Positions 10,601 through 17,901 of a stretch of DNA of 64,000 bases are shown here, in pieces. The position numbers and the translations under genes were made by a program. A model generated the notes under the pieces. The model worked only from the letters and a program-made list of their open reading frames with translations, was not told the origin of the DNA and searched no databases. How positions within the stretch are numbered: position 1 is the stretch's first letter; the number at the start of each line of letters is the position of its first letter. Source of the DNA: Desulfobotulus alkaliphilus (GTDB taxonomy: Bacteria; Desulfobacterota; Desulfobacteria; Desulfobacterales; ASO4-4); the NCBI RefSeq assembly GCF_007830435.1, contig NZ_VLLC01000007.1, positions 1 through 64,000 of the forward strand, given 5' to 3'.

Positions 10601-10780
10601 GGCATCTTCAGCTTCTTCAGGAAGATGTTCCAATTGTTTTTCAGCAACATAGCGAATGCCGTCCGGGAAACGTATCTGCCACGACACTCTGCCTCCACGA
10701 TTTCGACTTTTAACAACTGTCCCCATACTGCCTGGACTTGAGATGATACGCACAGAATCACCCGGAGAAAAAAAAGGCAT
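7670..10780 (-). CDS. RapA/SNF2-like DNA translocase/helicase
   Basis: The 1036-residue superfamily 2 ATPase begins with a small SH3-like beta domain (about residues 5-50). The SNF2 motor follows: Walker A ADEVGLGKTIEAGL (124-137), DEAH in LLIIDEAHYLRN near 248, LLSATPVH, and the second RecA lobe with SEVASEGIDLQF and NYDLPWNPMRVEQRIGR near 610. The C-terminal 400 residues are unassigned, with coiled-coil tendency near the end. Its motor resembles BrxHII in this same window, and DpdE- or DrmD-type defence helicases are comparable. The gene is A+T-rich relative to core genes and forms a two-gene unit with the ASKHA ATPase. No methylase or nuclease partner is adjacent. Confidence 0.85.
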   Translation of the reverse strand: MPFFSPGDSVRIISSPGSMGTVVKSRNRGGRVSWQIRFPDGIRYVAEKQLEHLPEEAEDALDLLFKKKFGRIGDLRGSITHIRLSGKLADLIYSMETTLTTFYPYQFKPVLNFLDSPSRGILIADEVGLGKTIEAGLIWTELRSRYDARRLLVLCPAMLGAKWRQELARRFGIDAQIADASQVKRILCEYIEGDRRDFAIIASMQGLRPGKDWEEKSRDSFASASDELAFILNDMAYDEDLLDLLIIDEAHYLRNHGSMTYQIGRLLRNVAEHVVLLSATPVHLRSQDLYALLNLVDEDTFNQPHVFDDILNANAPLLAARDILLSGNPDISLFVKKINEAKKHVLLKNNRQLQAILDEVPKSDLIKDRSRRSYFAHRLEGINLLGHAVTRTRKRDVTEWRVVREAVAENIPMTLVEEEFYERVTGHVRDYCSRSGGHEGFLMVTPQRQISSSMPAALRDWQRRKKICFSLDEDIGSSVEDVRDVGPLVQSLLRDTVNFGNLEVLWENDSKYHRLFGLIKKHLQEYPFEKIVLFSYFRPTLYYLHERLMQDGIRGLVLVGGMPDTEKNFILKEFKDPQGPSLLLASEVASEGIDLQFARILVNYDLPWNPMRVEQRIGRIDRLGQESSKITVWNLFYENTIDARIYDRLYSRLKIFEYALGGMETVLGEEIKKMTLDLMGNRLSPSQEEDRIRQTAQALNNLKVEEDRLERDAGNLMAHGDFILRQIQAARDIGRSIQGNDLWIYTRDFLEINYKGCLLRQLESDNSVFELRLSEKAYYDLDRFMQDHRLAGQTRILQTHMPFYCEFKNQVQHDNAGNIEFINQFHPLIRFIGDKIKEKIRCGQRVYHPLVGVFLDHDYIPELPSGDYFFYVELWSVKGIRDVEKMAFSAKPFGMSSMLKDEDAEKLVVATARFGKDWPGVKNDVNTVLLEGLFDDCVSYLENRYNEYIMMLENENNDRADLQEKTLKLHMERQIENLSRVLKGHEEKGLSRMVPAVKGKMAKLETKVGSRLRALEAGRRLVHEQREICAGVLRLL

Positions 10781-11340
10781 ATTTAGGTCTCATATCTTAA
10801 GAGAATCATTTAGCAATAAAACATCTTAGTATAAACTTGCCTTAAAAATAATTTATTAGAAAAACATATTCGCCATATCATAAAAATTATTTCCTTGAAA
10901 TCTTCAAATGTACAATTTAATTTTTTGCAACATGTTTTCCAGTAAAACATCCAGAATAAAATCCGAATATATTTGCAGAATAAATTTCCGCCACCAATAA
11001 GCAGCTCAAACCTGCAAGCAGACACCCATTCCAACACAGATCCGTAATAAAAACTTCGCAGAAGCAACGGATTTCAAGTCCCCATATTCGATGCTCAAGC
11101 TTTTTATAAATATCTGATTTATTAAATCAAATATAACGATTTGCAAGCATGCCGCTACTGTAAAACCCATAGACTAGACACTGCTACTGCTCAAGAAACC
11201 CTTGAAAACCGAAAAACTTGAACATCAAGTTACAAAATACAGCGACAGAGCCAAGGCAGCCTCACAGAAGACACTCTGTGGCATCACCTCCTGCCATCCT
11301 CATGGGAACGTCCCTGACAGGACATGGGCTGCTGTGGATT
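10781..11340. other. 560-bp A+T-rich intergenic region
   Basis: I see no convincing gene here. A minus-strand 85-codon frame (10810-11067) has no ribosome binding site and an unlikely composition. The segment should hold the promoter of the helicase-ASKHA pair. It contains a perfect 7-bp inverted repeat, AACTTGA-aca-TCAAGTT, near 11216-11232, of unknown role. Confidence 0.5.
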
Positions 11341-11751
11341 CTAATGACAATAAGCGCAACCGGTGGCGGATGACCTGACACTTCCTGTGGAAAAGAGGGA
11401 GGCACCGGCACCACTGCCAAAACCCATATTATGCCGCCCTCTCACCCAGTGCGGGCAGTCGAAATCCCGCATATCCTGCATGAGACAAGCCGATCTGGCA
11501 ATTGCGCATCCATCCAGGCAATCCATGTCGCCCGGAGGACAGAGGGCATCACACTGATCCCGCCTGTCATCGCAATGTCTCAGGATAACCCTGAAAGACT
11601 CATTGCAGCAGTTGTTGCAGGCTGGCAGATCCGGGCAGCCATGAATACAGTCAATGTAGGTACCCGTTTGACCATGGGAAACCGGCACGACCATGAAAAT
11701 CAGAACCAAAGCAAAAAGAGCGTTTAACAGCATGACTTTAACTTTTTTCAT
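11341..11751 (-). CDS. Secreted cysteine-rich protein ending in a CxxCH motif
   Basis: The 136-residue product starts at an ATG preceded by AGGAGAG. The longer reading from 11769 would place that site inside the gene. A signal peptide (hydrophobic residues 8-24) probably ends after VSHG. The mature part has 14 cysteines, mostly in pairs four residues apart (CIHGC, CNNCC, CDALC, CLDGC). The last five residues are CAYCH, which fits the c-type haem attachment motif CxxCH right at the C-terminus. I do not recognise a family. It could be a small metal-, haem- or disulphide-rich periplasmic protein. The gene is monocistronic, with a strong hairpin terminator upstream. Confidence 0.6.
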   Translation of the reverse strand: MKKVKVMLLNALFALVLIFMVVPVSHGQTGTYIDCIHGCPDLPACNNCCNESFRVILRHCDDRRDQCDALCPPGDMDCLDGCAIARSACLMQDMRDFDCPHWVRGRHNMGFGSGAGASLFSTGSVRSSATGCAYCH

Positions 11752-11831
11752 CTTCTCTCTCCTTTGCATTTATGGATAGTGTACCTGAATACCGAATAAG
11801 CCCAAAACAGAAGAAAGCCTTAAAAAATGAG

Positions 11832-11868
11832 GCCTCCCTGCGGAGGCATTGCAGGGAGGCTTTTTTTT
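11832..11868. terminator. Strong rho-independent terminator
   Basis: A perfect 10-bp stem GCCTCCCTGC/GCAGGGAGGC is followed on the plus strand by eight T. On the minus strand it is followed by a CATTTTTT run, so it could work both ways. It separates the Cys-rich gene from the tRNA region. Confidence 0.8.
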
Positions 11869-12141
11869 AGAATTGCATACTTTGTGCCAGACAGCAAAGG
11901 CCTTGATTCATAGCGATTACAAGAACAAGGCCTGCTTCCATGAAAGGCCCGTTTGCGCCCACAATTCTGGCGCCGCCAACTTCAGTCCCATGCTAGGCAA
12001 GTCCATGCCTAAAGCCCCTTAAAATGATGGCACAGAAACCAGACGGATCGCCTCACCGCCCTGTTTTTGACTGAGAATGCTCCCGCAACTCGAAAAAAGA
12101 GGGCGGGACTGAAGATAATCAAGCTGGATCAAAGAAGTCCC

Positions 12142-12170
12142 TTGCGCAATTCGGGCAGGCGTGCTAAACA
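12142..12170 (+). promoter_or_regulatory. Putative sigma-70 promoter of tRNA-Pro
   Basis: TTGCGC at 12142-12147 and TAAACA at 12165-12170 are 17 bp apart and end 14 bp before the tRNA. The rest of 11869-12141 shows no gene or other clear signal. Confidence 0.45.
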
Positions 12171-12184
12171 TTTTTTCTCTTTAT

Positions 12185-12261
<77 letters not shown>

Positions 12262-12270
12262 AAAAACAAA

Positions 12271-12306
12271 AAAACGCCCTGCACATGACAGGGCGTTTTC
12301 TTTTTA
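12271..12306. terminator. Bidirectional terminator between tRNA-Pro and the STAS gene
   Basis: The stem AAAACGCCCTG/CAGGGCGTTTT has a T-rich tail on the plus strand and an A-rich run on its left side that becomes a T-run on the minus strand. It can end both the tRNA and the convergent STAS transcript. Confidence 0.85.
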
Positions 12307-12328
12307 AATCAGACACCATTCTAAAGGT

Positions 12329-12640
12329 TCAGGATCCAAGGGGCTCTACGGAAAAATGCCGGTCCAGACGCATGGTACTGAACAGACTGTAAATATCTTT
12401 GGCCACATTCACAACCTTCAGCTTGCGCCCCTGCCGGTTCAGGGAGTTATGGGTAGCAATGATCACGCCGATACCGACAGAATCCACCATTTCCACACCG
12501 GCAAGATCCAGACAGATGTCTCCGCTGCTTTCCTGGATAAGATTCTGGAGTTCCGTACGAAAATCATTGGCCATGGACGCAACAATATCCACGCCGGGAA
12601 TGACAGTGGTCCAGTCCTGCTCCTTTACAATCTGACTCAT
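12329..12640 (-). CDS. STAS-domain anti-sigma factor antagonist (SpoIIAA/RsbV-like)
   Basis: Single-domain STAS proteins switch partners with GHKL anti-sigma kinases and are controlled by phosphorylation of a serine. The 103-residue protein covers the whole domain. The conserved loop is DLAGVEMVDSVGIGVI, whose DS serine is the expected phosphorylation site, followed by an amphipathic helix and KVVNVAKDIYSLF. I start at ATG 12640 because GGAG lies 8 bp upstream. The in-frame GTG at 12649 is too close to that site. No kinase or phosphatase partner is adjacent. Confidence 0.85.
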   Translation of the reverse strand: MSQIVKEQDWTTVIPGVDIVASMANDFRTELQNLIQESSGDICLDLAGVEMVDSVGIGVIIATHNSLNRQGRKLKVVNVAKDIYSLFSTMRLDRHFSVEPLGS

Positions 12641-12731
12641 GGCATGCACTCCGTATATTATAGAAAAAGAGATGCCGGGGCTCCGACAATGGGAATACTT
12701 AGAAATGGCGGGATTTCATAAGGGGCCTTGA

Positions 12732-14336
12732 ATGGCAAAACAAAAAAAACATAACATAAGACTCAAGGAATCTCAACGTGAATCTGCTCCTTTGACCGGA
12801 GAAAATACACCCCCGATTCTACCACCCGCGCTCACGGCAGCCCTCTGTGGCATGGCTGCCTTTGCCGCCTTCCCGCCCCTTGGACTCTGGCCCCTCCTTT
12901 TTATAAGCCTCGCCCTTCCCATACGCAGCGCCGCAGACATGGGTCAGGCTGGCAGGGCTTTCCGGCTGGGATTCATTTTCGGCCTTTTCTTTTTTTCTGC
13001 CACCCTGCACTGGCTGGCCGCCACCGTACAGACCTTCGGCGGCCTTCCCTGGCCCGCCGCTCTGGGGGCCCTCGGGCTTCTGGCCGCCTATCTGGCCCTG
13101 TATCCGGCCTTTTTCTTTCTTTTCATCCACCATCTTTACCGCAGGAAAAAAAATATTCTCCTCCTTGCCCCGGCCGCATGGACAGCCCTTGAGTTCCTAA
13201 GGGGGCATTTTTTTACGGGTTTTCCATGGGCGCAACTGGGCCACGGCCTTACCGGTGCGCCCCTTCTCATACAGTCCGCAGATATGGGCGGTGCCTTTCT
13301 TGTTTCCTTTGCCATTATTATGGTGAATACGGCACTGGCCTTTCCCGGGAAAAAAGGGAAAAATTTAGCCATCCCCCTCAGCATCTGGCTCTGCCTCGGA
13401 ATTTACGGACATTTCCGCATCAAAGACACCGAACAGACCATAGCCCAGGCCCCGGTCATTGACGTTTCCATCCTTCAGGGCAACCTCCCGCCGGATCAGA
13501 AATGGGATCCTGCCTTTCAGCGGGAAACCCTTGACCGCTACCACCGACTCATGGAAAAAGCCCCCGAAGGCGAAAACCGCCTTTTTCTCTGGCCGGAAAC
13601 CGCCACACCCTTTTATCTTTTCATGGATACGGCTCCCACCCGGCGGATTCTTGCCCACATAAAGGCATCCGGCGGATACCACCTCACGGGCACCCCCGTC
13701 TTTGAGAGAGACTCCCATGGAAAACCCCATCTCTTCAATACCAGCTACCTCATCAGCCCCCAAGGAGACATCCTTGCACGCTACGACAAGCAGCATCTCG
13801 TTCCCTTTGGTGAATACATTCCCCTTAAAAAACTTTTTCCCTTCATGGAAAAATTCATTATTCCCGCAGGAGAGTTCACCCCCGGCACCCAGCCACCGGT
13901 CCTTGCCTTTCAGGAAACCCTTCTCGCTCCCCTGATATGCTTTGAAAGCGTATTTCCCTATATTGCAAGGGAGGCCGTGGCAAAGGGGGCCGAACTCCTT
14001 GCCGTCCAGACCAATGACGCATGGTTCGGAAATACGGGAGGCCCTGCCCAGCACCTTGCCTTCAGTCAGTTCCGGGCCGTTGAGTTCCGGAGAGCTGTCA
14101 TACGCAGTGCCAACACCGGCATCAGCGCCCTCATTCTGCCCACGGGCCGGATAACAGAACAAACATCCATGAACACCAAAGCCATTCTCAGCGTTCAGGC
14201 ACCCCTGCTCAAAGAAAAAAGTATCTATGCCCGGTTCGGCGATTTTTTTGCATGGACCTGTCTCTTTGTGGTAGTATTCTATTTTGTGGCAGCCGCCCTG
14301 CCCGTCCACAGAAAGGGGGCGGACAGATCTGCCTGA
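12732..14336 (+). CDS. lnt: Apolipoprotein N-acyltransferase
   Basis: Lnt N-acylates the amino-terminal diacylglyceryl-cysteine of lipoproteins in the inner membrane, the last step of maturation in Gram-negatives. The 534-residue protein has about six N-terminal membrane segments (residues 30-225), a periplasmic nitrilase-like domain (240-490) and a final membrane helix. The catalytic triad is visible as E289 (FLWPETATP), K353 (YDKQHLVPFGEYIP) and C403 (PLICFESVFP). The start has AAGGGG at suitable spacing. Lipoprotein substrates in the window include the two metalloproteases at 40-45 kb. Confidence 0.95.
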   Translation: MAKQKKHNIRLKESQRESAPLTGENTPPILPPALTAALCGMAAFAAFPPLGLWPLLFISLALPIRSAADMGQAGRAFRLGFIFGLFFFSATLHWLAATVQTFGGLPWPAALGALGLLAAYLALYPAFFFLFIHHLYRRKKNILLLAPAAWTALEFLRGHFFTGFPWAQLGHGLTGAPLLIQSADMGGAFLVSFAIIMVNTALAFPGKKGKNLAIPLSIWLCLGIYGHFRIKDTEQTIAQAPVIDVSILQGNLPPDQKWDPAFQRETLDRYHRLMEKAPEGENRLFLWPETATPFYLFMDTAPTRRILAHIKASGGYHLTGTPVFERDSHGKPHLFNTSYLISPQGDILARYDKQHLVPFGEYIPLKKLFPFMEKFIIPAGEFTPGTQPPVLAFQETLLAPLICFESVFPYIAREAVAKGAELLAVQTNDAWFGNTGGPAQHLAFSQFRAVEFRRAVIRSANTGISALILPTGRITEQTSMNTKAILSVQAPLLKEKSIYARFGDFFAWTCLFVVVFYFVAAALPVHRKGADRSA

Positions 14337-14419
14337 GAAAAAAATTTTTCTGATTTTTTCAAAAAGTCCCGTTTCCCCTGCATGCCAAGGGGCTTCATTT
14401 AATTTTTAAGGAGAATGCC

Positions 14420-15533
14420 ATGTCCGCAGAACTGAAGCAGCGCACAAAGGATCAGCGCGCCCAACTCCTTCAGTTAAAGGGGTGTCTTTGACCTCGAACA
14501 CCTCAGCTACCGTTTAAGTGAAATTGAATCCATCATTGCCAATAAAGATTTCTGGGACAACCCCGAAGCCGCCAGACCCATTCTTCAGGAACGCACCCTC
14601 CTTTCAGGAAAGCTGGAAAGCTATCAAAAAATAGAAAACGCCATTGATGATGCGGAAATGCTTCTGGAAATGGCCGTGGAAGAAGGAGATGAGGAAACCG
14701 TAAAGGATGTGGCCCTTCAGATGGATGCGGTGGAAGAAAACCTCAGTGATCTTTCCTTAAAGCTCATGCTGGACGGAGAAGATGATTCTGCCACAGCCAT
14801 CATGTCCATCAATGCCGGTGCCGGAGGCACGGAAGCCCAGGACTGGGCGGAAATGCTCTTCCGCATGTACAGCCGCTGGGTGGAACGCAAGGGTTTTTCC
14901 ATGCAGATGGTAGATTATCAGCCCGGAGATGAGGCAGGCATTAAAGGTGTCACCTTTACCGTAAGCGGTGAGTTTGCCTTTGGCTATCTCAAAACCGAAT
15001 CCGGCGTACACAGGCTGGTACGCATTTCCCCCTTCAACGCCAACGGCAAAAGGCAGACTTCCTTTGCCTCGGTTTTTGTTTACCCTGAGGTGAATCAGGC
15101 AATCGAAATCGACATCGAAGACAAGGATCTGCGGGTGGATGTATTCCGGGCTTCCGGTGCAGGAGGCCAGCATGTGAACAAAACCAGCTCCGCCATCCGC
15201 ATCACCCATCTGCCCACAGGCATTGTGGTTTCCTGTCAGCAGGAAAAATCCCAGCACAGAAACCGGGAAATGGCCATGAAGGTTCTGCAGTCCCGCCTGT
15301 ATCAGCTGGAGAAACAGAAACAGGATGAAAAAATGCAGGAAATGCATGACAGCAAGGGAGAGATCGCCTGGGGCTCCCAGATCCGCTCCTATGTGCTCCA
15401 CCCCTACCAGATGATCAAGGACCACCGAACCAACCACGAGACCGGCAACAGCCAGGCCGTGCTGGACGGTTCTCTGGACGGCTTCATTCAGGCGGAACTG
15501 CTCCGCAGAAGCCACGCAAAGGGCAAGGCATGA
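14420..15533 (+). CDS. prfB: Peptide chain release factor 2, with programmed +1 frameshift
   Basis: RF2 reads UAA and UGA. The gene begins at ATG 14420 (AAGGAG upstream). It runs 23 codons to an in-frame TGA at 14489-14491, then continues in the +1 frame to 15533, giving about 370 residues. The downstream frame carries the SPF anticodon-like tripeptide (VRISPFNANG) and the GGQ peptidyl-hydrolysis motif (ASGAGGQHVNKTSSA). A search that ignores recoding sees only the part from 14658. The stop overlaps the ATG of the HD-ThiL gene (ATGA), so the two are translationally coupled. Confidence 0.96.
14476..14491 (+). promoter_or_regulatory. prfB +1 recoding site
   Basis: An internal Shine-Dalgarno-like AAAGGGG lies exactly three bases before the slippery CTT-TGA. 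This is the classic RF2 autoregulatory geometry. Low RF2 lets the ribosome slip from CTT to TTT and continue with GAC. The base triplet between the two elements is TGT instead of the commoner TAT. Confidence 0.93.
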
Positions 15534-17050
15534 ATCCAAAGATCCTGACAATTCTGGATCATTATTATCCCGAAGGCCACCCTGCAAGAGCCATTCTTTT
15601 GCAGCACTCCCGCATGGTGGCCCGCAAAGCACTGGATGCGGCTTTGCAGATCATGGAAGAAGGGCCGGATCTCAACTTCATTGCCGAAGCTGCCCTTCTC
15701 CATGATATCGGCATCGGCCTCACCCATGCCCCGGACATCGGCTGCCATGGGAAAGAGGCCTACATCTGCCACGGCTTTCTCGGCCACGACATACTGAAAA
15801 AAGAGGGCCTGCCCCGCCACGCCCTTGTTTGTGAACGCCACACGGGAACGGGCCTTTCAAAGGAAGAGATTCTGAAAAAAAAGCTGCCCCTGCCCCAGCG
15901 GGACATGCAGCCTGTCTCCCTTGAAGAGGAAATCATCTGCTATGCGGACAAATTTTTCTCCAAGAATCCGGGGGAGGCGGGCAGGGAAAAACCCCTTGAG
16001 GTCATCCGCAGCCAGCTGGCCCGTTTCGGAGACCAGCAGCTGGAACGCTTTGACAACTGGCACAGGCGCTTTGGCACAGCCAAAGAAAGATCCGCAGAAG
16101 AAAAAGCCTTTTGGGATGAATTCGGCCTGATCCGGAAGCTGACAGCAGATCAAAAAGACCCCGCCATACCCGTAGGCCCCGGAGATGATGCCGCCCTCCT
16201 GCCCTGCCTGCAAAGGCCCGTCATCTCCACCGACACCCAGAGGGAGGGGGTTCATTTCCTGAGAAACTGGATGTCCTTTGAAGAGCTGGGGTACAAAGCG
16301 GTTATGGCCGCTGCCAGTGACCTTGCCGCCTCCTTTGCAAGGCCCCTTGCCCTCTTTGTCAATCTGGGCCTGCCCCCCGGAGAAAAGGAAGCGGATATTC
16401 TGGCCCTGCAGCAGGGCATGCATCTGGCCCTGAAAGAAACGGGGGGAAGCATTGCCGGCGGCAATATCTGCAAAGCGGAAGTGTTGTGTGTGGATCTCTT
16501 TATGGCAGGGGAGGGAGGAGAAATCTTTCCCCGAAGGTCCCATGCAAAAAGCGGGGAAGGTATTTATGTGACAGGCTTTTCAGGGGATGCTGCCGCAGGC
16601 TGCCATGCCCTTCTTTCGGAAAACCCCAAAGGCGCAGAAAGCCTGATCCGCCGTTTCATTAAGCCCAAAGCCCGCTTCGATGCAGCAATCCTCCTTGCCG
16701 ATGCCGGTGTCCGCTGTCTCATGGACCTAAGCGACGGCCTTGCAGGGGATGCCCTGCATCTGGCAAAGGCATCGGGCCTCACCCTTGCCCTTGATCCCCA
16801 CGCCATTCCTTTGTCTCCTGAGCTTCTGGCCTACGCCAGCCGCTGCGGAAAAGATCCCCTTTTCTTTGCCCTCACCGGAGGGGAGGATTATGAGCTTCTT
16901 TTCACGGCGGAGGACAGCATAGCTGAAAAACTTCGCTCACAACTTCCCGGCATCACCCGCATTGGTACCTGCCTTGGGGCATCCGAAGGGAAAATCACAG
17001 GGCTTCCGGAATGGGCGACCCATGGATTTTCCCATGGAAAAAAAGCGTAG
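15530..17050 (+). CDS. thiL: HD-domain/thiamine-monophosphate kinase fusion
   Basis: The 506-residue protein joins two enzymes. Residues 1-180 are an HD-superfamily phosphohydrolase with H26, the HD pair in ALLHDIGIGLTH (58-59), H81/H85 and a later D140. Residues 196-506 form a full-length ThiL, which makes thiamine diphosphate from the monophosphate. Its motifs are VGPGDDAALL, STDTQREGVHF, AAASDLAASFA, GGNICKA and CLMDLSDGLAGD. ThiL is normally a stand-alone protein of about 320 residues. The HD part's substrate is unknown. The start overlaps the prfB stop by ATGA, and no other thiamine gene is nearby. Confidence 0.88.
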   Translation: MNPKILTILDHYYPEGHPARAILLQHSRMVARKALDAALQIMEEGPDLNFIAEAALLHDIGIGLTHAPDIGCHGKEAYICHGFLGHDILKKEGLPRHALVCERHTGTGLSKEEILKKKLPLPQRDMQPVSLEEEIICYADKFFSKNPGEAGREKPLEVIRSQLARFGDQQLERFDNWHRRFGTAKERSAEEKAFWDEFGLIRKLTADQKDPAIPVGPGDDAALLPCLQRPVISTDTQREGVHFLRNWMSFEELGYKAVMAAASDLAASFARPLALFVNLGLPPGEKEADILALQQGMHLALKETGGSIAGGNICKAEVLCVDLFMAGEGGEIFPRRSHAKSGEGIYVTGFSGDAAAGCHALLSENPKGAESLIRRFIKPKARFDAAILLADAGVRCLMDLSDGLAGDALHLAKASGLTLALDPHAIPLSPELLAYASRCGKDPLFFALTGGEDYELLFTAEDSIAEKLRSQLPGITRIGTCLGASEGKITGLPEWATHGFSHGKKA

Positions 17051-17069
17051 ATAAAAACAGGAGGTTTCC

Positions 17070-17687
17070 GTGCCTGATCTGATCCCCATGCACGGCGGCT
17101 ACCGGAAACTGAAAAGCTTTCAGATGGCACAGCTCGTCTATGATGTGACGGTCCGTTTCTGCAACCGCTATATTAACAAATTCAGCCGTACAAAAGACCA
17201 GATGGTGCAGGCAGCACGGTCAGGAACACAGAACATTGCCGAAGGCTCGCTGGCGTCGGCAACCTCCAAAAAGACCGAACTGAAACTTACGCAGGTCGCA
17301 CGGGCCAGTCTGGAAGAGCTGAAACTCGATTATGAAGACTTCCTCCGGCACCGGGATCTTCCCATGCTTGGCCCGGAACACCCCGCACTGATAAGATTCA
17401 AGCAGATAAAACCCCAAAGCCTTGATGCCTTTGCCCTGTGGGTACAAAGTGAAAGAAACACAGACATCCAAAGACTTACAGGGAGGGAGAGCCAGAACAG
17501 CCAAGGGCCCGGCCCCTTAAGCTCCGCCTGCCTTGCCGCCAATGGGGCACTCTCCCTGCTGAACCTGACCTGCTACCTCCTTGACCGCCAGGTAAAACGC
17601 CTGGCCGATGACTTTGAAAAGGAAGGCGGTTTCACAGAACGCATGTACCGTATTCGAACGGAACGGCGGCATAAACCCCGGAAGTGA
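17070..17687 (+). CDS. Four-helix-bundle protein (23S rRNA intervening-sequence family), copy 1
   Basis: This family (S23/IVP type) is encoded in rRNA intervening sequences and as scattered free genes. Its function is unsettled. The GTG start has AGGAGG five bases upstream. The core is recognisable by QMVQAARSGTQNIAEGS (residues 48-64) and the final helix SLLNLTCYLLDRQVKRL. At 205 residues it is longer than the common 115-130. Residues about 128-139 (SERNTDIQRLTGRE region) are encoded by a repeat (17451-17485) that recurs downstream, an in-frame insertion. A second member lies at 50350, also with flanking short repeats. Confidence 0.82.
   Translation: MPDLIPMHGGYRKLKSFQMAQLVYDVTVRFCNRYINKFSRTKDQMVQAARSGTQNIAEGSLASATSKKTELKLTQVARASLEELKLDYEDFLRHRDLPMLGPEHPALIRFKQIKPQSLDAFALWVQSERNTDIQRLTGRESQNSQGPGPLSSACLAANGALSLLNLTCYLLDRQVKRLADDFEKEGGFTERMYRIRTERRHKPRK
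17451..17485 (-). repeat. Decamer-type repeat inside the four-helix-bundle gene
   Basis: The segment matches 17709-17741 at 30 of 33 bases by eye. Read on the minus strand it shows 10-bp units GTCTTTGGAT and GTCTGTGTTT. It lies in frame inside the coding region. Confidence 0.75.
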
Positions 17688-17705
17688 GAAAGAAAAAGAA
17701 AGAAA

Positions 17706-17880
17706 GAAAAAGAAACACAGACATACAAAGACTGTCAGGGACAGACAGGGACAAACAGAAACAGGCAACCGTTTGCGCAGGCCTGTGACAATCCGTGCTG
17801 GTCCGTGACAGTCCGTGACAGTCCTTGTTAGTCCTTGTTAGTCCTTGTCAGTCCGTGTTAGTCCGTGTTAGTCCGCAAAA
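17706..17880. repeat. Inverted arrays of 10-bp tandem repeats
   Basis: From 17781 to 17880 the plus strand is ten consecutive 10-bp units close to GTCCNTGNNA, such as GTCCGTGACA, GTCCTTGTTA and GTCCGTGTTA. From about 17760 back to 17706 the minus strand carries the same kind of units (GTCCCTGTCT, GTCCCTGACA, GTCTTTGTAT, GTCTGTGTTT). The two arrays meet head to head around a short ACAGGC/GCCTGT stem. They lie between convergent genes. The period is one DNA turn and the units abut with no spacers, so this is not CRISPR. Confidence 0.9.
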
Positions 17881-17901
17881 GCCCGCACTTCCCCTAAGCC
17901 C

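Noticed and set aside
10810-11067. Minus-strand 85-codon frame upstream of the helicase
   Set aside because: It has no ribosome binding site, an odd Cys/Phe-rich composition from A+T-rich DNA, and no recognisable motif.
13365-14309. 314-codon minus-strand frame opposite lnt
   Set aside because: It is antisense to the catalytic domain of lnt and has low-complexity, Gly-rich content.
14420-14491. prfB as a frameshifted pseudogene
   Set aside because: The in-frame TGA with AGGGG three bases before CTT is the normal programmed frameshift of RF2.
17781-17880. Possible CRISPR array
   Set aside because: The units are 10 bp and directly abut. There are no spacers and no cas genes in the window.
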